Below, in pieces: positions 47,878-51,913 of a DNA stretch of 51,913 nt; the stretch's first letter is position 1; each line of letters starts with the position of its first letter. Origin of the DNA: Dolichospermum sp. UHCC 0259 (GTDB lineage: Bacteria; Cyanobacteriota; Cyanobacteriia; Cyanobacteriales; Nostocaceae); contig NZ_VIKX01000305.1 in assembly GCF_009711935.1 (NCBI RefSeq), forward strand, positions 1 to 51,913, written 5' to 3'. The notes under the pieces were generated by a model, which saw only the letters and a list, made by a program, of their open reading frames with translations, was not told where the DNA came from and did not search any database. The translations under genes and the position numbers were made by a program.

Positions 47878-48146
47878 ATCCGGGGCGGAATATGGGGAAA
47901 ACTAATTCCCTGAATGATGATGATTTACGGGAGTTTGTGGAGTTACAAGCTACTTTTGCAGTGTCGGGAAAGTCTTGGCTGGTAGATGTTGCTGATGTTG
48001 ATCAGGAGACTTTTGATTTATCGGTGAAAAATCCCAATAAGGGGGAGGAATTGAGGTTAAGAGAACCGCAGGAAATTTTAGATGAAATTGCAGTTTTGGA
48101 TCTGGAAAGTGCAGAGATTTTGGCAGGAATTGGGGAAATACTATGA
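47844..48146 (+). CDS. hsdM: HsdM C-terminal part in a shifted frame
   Basis: The frame has 100 residues. From residue 3 it reads TKKIWYYQLDPGRNMGKTNSLNDDDLREFVELQ and later FDLSVKNPNKGEELRLREPQEILDEIAVLD, which is the standard end of HsdM. An ATG happens to open the segment, so it might be made as a separate chain. Its stop overlaps the hsdS start as ATGA, showing the ancestral hsdM-hsdS coupling. Confidence 0.85.
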   Translation: MATKKIWYYQLDPGRNMGKTNSLNDDDLREFVELQATFAVSGKSWLVDVADVDQETFDLSVKNPNKGEELRLREPQEILDEIAVLDLESAEILAGIGEIL

Positions 48147-49351
48147 AAAATTGGGAACTTGTACGCCTTGGAGATATATGTAACTTAATCAACGGTAGAG
48201 CTTACAAAAAAGCAGAATTGCTTCATGAAGGTAAGTACCCTGTTCTCCGTGTAGGGAATTTCTTTTCAAATCGTTCCTGGTATTACTCAAATTTAGAGCT
48301 TGACGATAGTAAATATTGTGATGATGGCGATCTACTATATGCTTGGTCAGCATCATTTGGCCCGCGTATTTGGAAAGGTGGAAAGGTTATATATCATTAC
48401 CATATTTGGAAGACCAATCTTAACTTAGACAAGGTTGATAAGAAATATTTATATTATTGGTTTGAGTGGGACACCGAAAGAATCAAAACAGAACAAGGTG
48501 TTGGCACGACTATGATTCACGTTACTAAAGAGGCAATGGAGAATCGTAGCCTTTATCTTCCTGCTATTCCAGAGCAAAAGAGAATTGTAGCGATCGCAGA
48601 TGAGGCATTTGAGGGGATTGATACAGCAATAAGCAACACTGAAAAAAACCTCAGCAATGCACGGGAACTATTTGAAAGTTATCTAAATTCTATTTTTAGT
48701 CAAAAAGGCGAAGGGTGGGAAGAGAAGAAGTTGGGCAATTTGTTAGATACTTTAACTGATTATCATGCAAATGGAAGTTATGAAATATTAAAGCGAAACG
48801 TTAGATTATTAGATAATGATGGTTATGCGTATATGGTTCGGAGTACAGACTTCGAGAACAAATTTACTAATTCTTTAAAATATATTGACAAGCACGCTTA
48901 CGAATTTCTTAGCAAAAGCAAAGTATTTGGTGGAGAGATAATAATAAGCAAAATAGGTAATGCAGGAAAAGTTTATCTAATGCCAACTATAGATAGACCC
49001 TGTTCACTGGCTATGAACCTATTCTTATTAAGAACCAACTTAAATCAAATACAAAGTGATTATTTGTATTTCTTTTTAGAATCTCGGTTTGGGAAGGTGC
49101 AAATTTATGAACGGTTAAATGGTACTACTACAAAAACAATACGCAAAGATGGAATCAGATCACTGAATATTTTAGTACCTCCACTTTCAGAACAAAAGAA
49201 TATTGTTGAAAAACTTGATACTTTACTAACTGAAACCCAACGCCTTGAAAACATCTACCGCCAAAAAATCGCCGCATTAAAAGAACTAAAACAATCCATC
49301 TTACAAAAAGCATTTACAGGAGAACTCACCACAGATAAAGGGGAAAAATAG
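48143..49351 (+). CDS. hsdS: Type I specificity subunit HsdS
   Basis: The protein has 402 residues with two target-recognition halves. Half one runs from NWELVRLGDICNLINGRAYK to LYLPAIPEQKRIVAIADEAFEGIDTAI. Half two runs from WEEKKLGNLLDTLTDY to SLNILVPPLSEQKNIVEKLDTLLTETQRLE. Each half ends in the conserved coiled-coil spacer; the last part reads LKELKQSILQKAFTGEL as in the family. It decides the split DNA target of the complex. It overlaps the hsdM C-terminal frame by 4 bp and appears intact, although its partners are broken. Confidence 0.93.
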   Translation: MKNWELVRLGDICNLINGRAYKKAELLHEGKYPVLRVGNFFSNRSWYYSNLELDDSKYCDDGDLLYAWSASFGPRIWKGGKVIYHYHIWKTNLNLDKVDKKYLYYWFEWDTERIKTEQGVGTTMIHVTKEAMENRSLYLPAIPEQKRIVAIADEAFEGIDTAISNTEKNLSNARELFESYLNSIFSQKGEGWEEKKLGNLLDTLTDYHANGSYEILKRNVRLLDNDGYAYMVRSTDFENKFTNSLKYIDKHAYEFLSKSKVFGGEIIISKIGNAGKVYLMPTIDRPCSLAMNLFLLRTNLNQIQSDYLYFFLESRFGKVQIYERLNGTTTKTIRKDGIRSLNILVPPLSEQKNIVEKLDTLLTETQRLENIYRQKIAALKELKQSILQKAFTGELTTDKGEK

Positions 49352-49368
49352 AAAAGATGATAAAAATA

Positions 49369-49509
49369 TTTTGTCTGAATCAGGATGCTCAGGATTAAAG
49401 GATGTACAGGATGTTTATTGATATTATAAAATAGTATTTATTACCGACAGAAAACGAGGAAATCAATCCTGAAAATCCTCAAATCCTGGAAATCCTGATT
49501 CAGACAAAA
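49369..49509. mobile_element. ~141-bp MITE-like element between hsdS and the TA pair
   Basis: Perfect inverted ends TTGTCTGAATCAGGAT (49371-49386) and ATCCTGATTCAGACAA (49492-49507), extending two more T/A pairs. The inside has repeated AGGATnnnCAGGAT and ATCCTGAAAATCCTC arms. There is no reading frame. Confidence 0.82.
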
Positions 49510-49537
49510 AATGTACACTTACTAGCAGAGAGTTTAA

Positions 49538-50166
<629 letters not shown>

Positions 50167-50540
50167 ATGAAGCCGAAACCCGCGCCGAATTAATTGATCC
50201 CGCCTTAACTGCTGCTGGTTGGGGAGTAGTTGAAAATAGCCGTATTCGTCGAGAAGTCATCGCTCCTGGCCGTTTAATTGGCAACAGTAAACGGGCAAAA
50301 GCAGACATCGCCGATTATGTATTAGTTTATCGTGGGGAAAAACTCGCCGTTATCGAAGCCAAAAAACGCGACTTACCCGACACGGAAGGTTTAGGACAAG
50401 CCAAAAAATACGCCGAAAAATTACAAACTCGCTTTGCTTACTCTACCAATGGTGTTGGCATCTATCAAGTAGATATGCACACCGGAAAAGAAGGTTATAT
50501 AAACAAATATCCCACACCCCATGAACTATGGGAAGCCCGG

Positions 50541-50574
50541 TGGTTGAGCGAAGTCCGGCGGTTGAGCGAAGTCG
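50541..50574. repeat. Doubled GGTTGAGCGAAGTC repeat in hsdR
   Basis: Two copies of the 14-mer are translated as WLSEVRRLSEVE. A related TGAGCGAAGTCGAA unit occurs at 51025-51062. Confidence 0.85.
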
Positions 50575-50693
50575 AAACCGAAACCAGGGAACGAGAATGG
50601 CGCGATCGCTTTGCAGCTATTCCCTTTGAAGACAAAAGCGGTACATGGGAGGCTCGATACTATCAACATAATGCCATCAAATATGTTTTAGAA

Positions 50694-50722
50694 GCGATAG
50701 CGAAGCGCTCCGTAGGAATCGC
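50694..50722. repeat. 29-bp element inside a HIP1 octamer in hsdR (filled site)
   Basis: It is the exact reverse complement of 11445-11473. It adds 21 bases to GCGATCGC, giving AIAKRSVGIA instead of AIA, and keeps the reading frame. Confidence 0.9.
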
Positions 50723-51024
50723 CCAAGGACAAAACCGAATTTTATTAACAATGGCCACAGGTACAGGTAAAACCTTTATCGCTTTCCAACTAGCCTGGAA
50801 ACTCTTCCAAAGCCGATGGAACTTGAGCGGTAAACCTACACGCCGCCCCAGAATACTATAGATCGTAATATTCTTGCAGACCAAGCCTTTAACGCCTTTT
50901 CCGCCTTTCCTGATGATGCCCTAGTTCGCATAGATCCCGAAACCATCAAAAAACGGGGGAGAGTTCCCAAAAATGGCAGCATCTTCTTTACAATTTTCCA
51001 AACATTCATGACTAAAACAAGCGG

Positions 51025-51062
51025 TTCTCTGAGCAGTTGTCTGAGCGAAGTCGAAGACAACA
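51025..51062. repeat. CTGAGCGAAGTCGAAG hairpin repeat in hsdR
   Basis: TGTCT and AGACA flank GAGCGAAGTCGA, and a CTGAGCAGTTG unit precedes. It is translated as LSSCLSEVEDN between MTKTSGS and TPKFNDYP. Confidence 0.7.
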
Positions 51063-51733
51063 CCCCCAAATTTAACGACTATCCCCCCGACTTTTTCGAC
51101 TTTATTATCATTGATGAATGTCACCGAGGAGGAGCAAAAGACGAAAGCACCTGGCGAGGAATTTTAGAATACTTTTCCCCAGCAGTACAATTAGGACTAA
51201 CTGCCACACCCAAACGGGAACACAACGCCGATACCTACGCTTATTTTGGTGATCCAGTTTATATCTACGCCCTCAAAGATGGGATTAATGATGGGTTTTT
51301 AACTCCCTTTAAAGTTAGAGAAATAGAAACTACTTTAGATGAATATATTTATAGCCCTGATGATGATGTCATAGAAGGGGCAATAGATGATGAAAAAACT
51401 TATACAGAAACCGATTTTAATCGCATTATTGAAATTCAAGAACGGGAACGCTACCGAGTACAACTATTCATGGAGGAAATAGATCAAAATCAAAAAACTA
51501 TTGTATTTTGTGCTAACCAAGATCATGCCCTAGCGGTAAGAGATTTAATCAATCAAATGAAAATTAGTAATAATCCTAATTATTGCCACAGAGTTACAGC
51601 CAATGATGGCAAATTAGGAGAACAACACCTCAAAACGTTTCAAGATAATGAAAAAAATATTCCCACTATTTTAACCACTTCTCAAAAACTTTCTACCGGA
51701 GTTGATGCTCGCAATGTGCGGAATATTGTCTTA

Positions 51734-51913
51734 GAGGGTGTTTGAAAAGTTTTGATGGGTAAAATTTTATGCTAATCGCCTCACCATGATTCGGATCATG
51801 GCAAGGTAAATAAAAGTCTCTGATGTTTCCGGTAATAACTCATAATCTCTGACCAATCGACGACACCCCATCAGCCAGCCGAAAGTGCGTTCTACGACCC
51901 ATCGCTTTTTGAG
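51734..51913 (-). mobile_element. IS5-type insertion sequence, one end only
   Basis: The terminus GAGGGTGTTTGAAAAG directly follows TTA (51731-51733) in the hsdR frame. The element continues out of the window. Its terminus equals the left end of the MITE at 1733. Confidence 0.85.
51767..51913 (-). CDS. IS5-family transposase, C-terminal fragment
   Basis: The last 48 codons are visible: [20 protein letters not shown], with the E of VERTFGWL as the final catalytic acid of the DDE triad, then [27 protein letters not shown]. This is the common C-terminus of IS5-type transposases. The start is outside the window. Confidence 0.88.
   Translation of the reverse strand, partial: LKKRWVVERTFGWLMGCRRLVRDYELLPETSETFIYLAMIRIMVRRLA

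Overview
The window looks like chromosomal DNA of a filamentous, heterocyst-type cyanobacterium (Nostocales, Anabaena/Dolichospermum/Nostoc-like). The grounds are AT-rich DNA, frequent HIP1 octamers (GCGATCGC), heptameric tandem repeats of the GGAGTCA / TTGGTAA / CACCAAT type, a Ycf66 protein, a NAD-linked bidirectional hydrogenase operon, cobN, and a furA-sigC pair next to a peptidoglycan-binding gene, as I recall for Anabaena PCC 7120. The genus is an inference.

Layout. 1-3000: the 3' end of an ISAzo13-type transposase has cut off the front of a CHAT protease gene; then a 151-bp MITE and an Rpn-family nuclease gene with a duplicated tail. 3100-4906: an overlapping gene pair of unknown function with a two-helix membrane tail. 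5115-9042: Ycf66, a BioD-like/DRTGG protein and a secreted two-repeat protein with Asp-rich tracts. 9470-12120: an accessory patch with a tandem pair of almost identical Rpn genes, the 3' relic of a third copy, and two orphan antitoxin genes between direct repeats. 12167-19929: an unusual membrane-tethered DctP-type binding protein, DUF29, a glucolipid synthase, a fused acyl-CoA ligase/acetyltransferase, the hydrogenase protease HoxW and a pentapeptide protein. 20225-26529: hoxEFU-(DUF3122)-hoxY-(CBS)-hoxH on the minus strand. 26670-33787: a universal stress protein, an orphan short KdpD, a BlaI/M56 peptidase pair, modA-modBC and NanE. 33881-36303: a VapBC-like pair, a Uma2 nuclease and another Rpn protein. 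36604-46150: cobN, a peptidoglycan-binding protein, furA, sigC, gpsA and lipA. 46276-46349: tRNA-Pro(CGG). 46624-51733: a decaying type I restriction-modification operon with a VapBC-like module inside it, ended by an IS5-type element running off the window.

The core blocks are coherent. HoxEFU passes electrons between NAD(H) and the HoxYH NiFe hydrogenase, and HoxW trims the HoxH C-terminus. ModA and ModBC import molybdate. FurA and SigC are regulators.

The most striking theme is small-repeat invasion of coding DNA. A 29-bp element is HIP1 with 21 bp inserted. It occurs once in hsdR, where it adds seven codons in frame, and once near 11.45 kb, where a duplicated flank at 12.09 kb still shows the unfilled HIP1 site. 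cobN appears to carry at least five in-frame repeat insertions. The MITE at 1733-1883 has the same terminal repeat and TTA target duplication as the IS5-type element that cuts hsdR at 51734. No CRISPR array or rRNA was seen.
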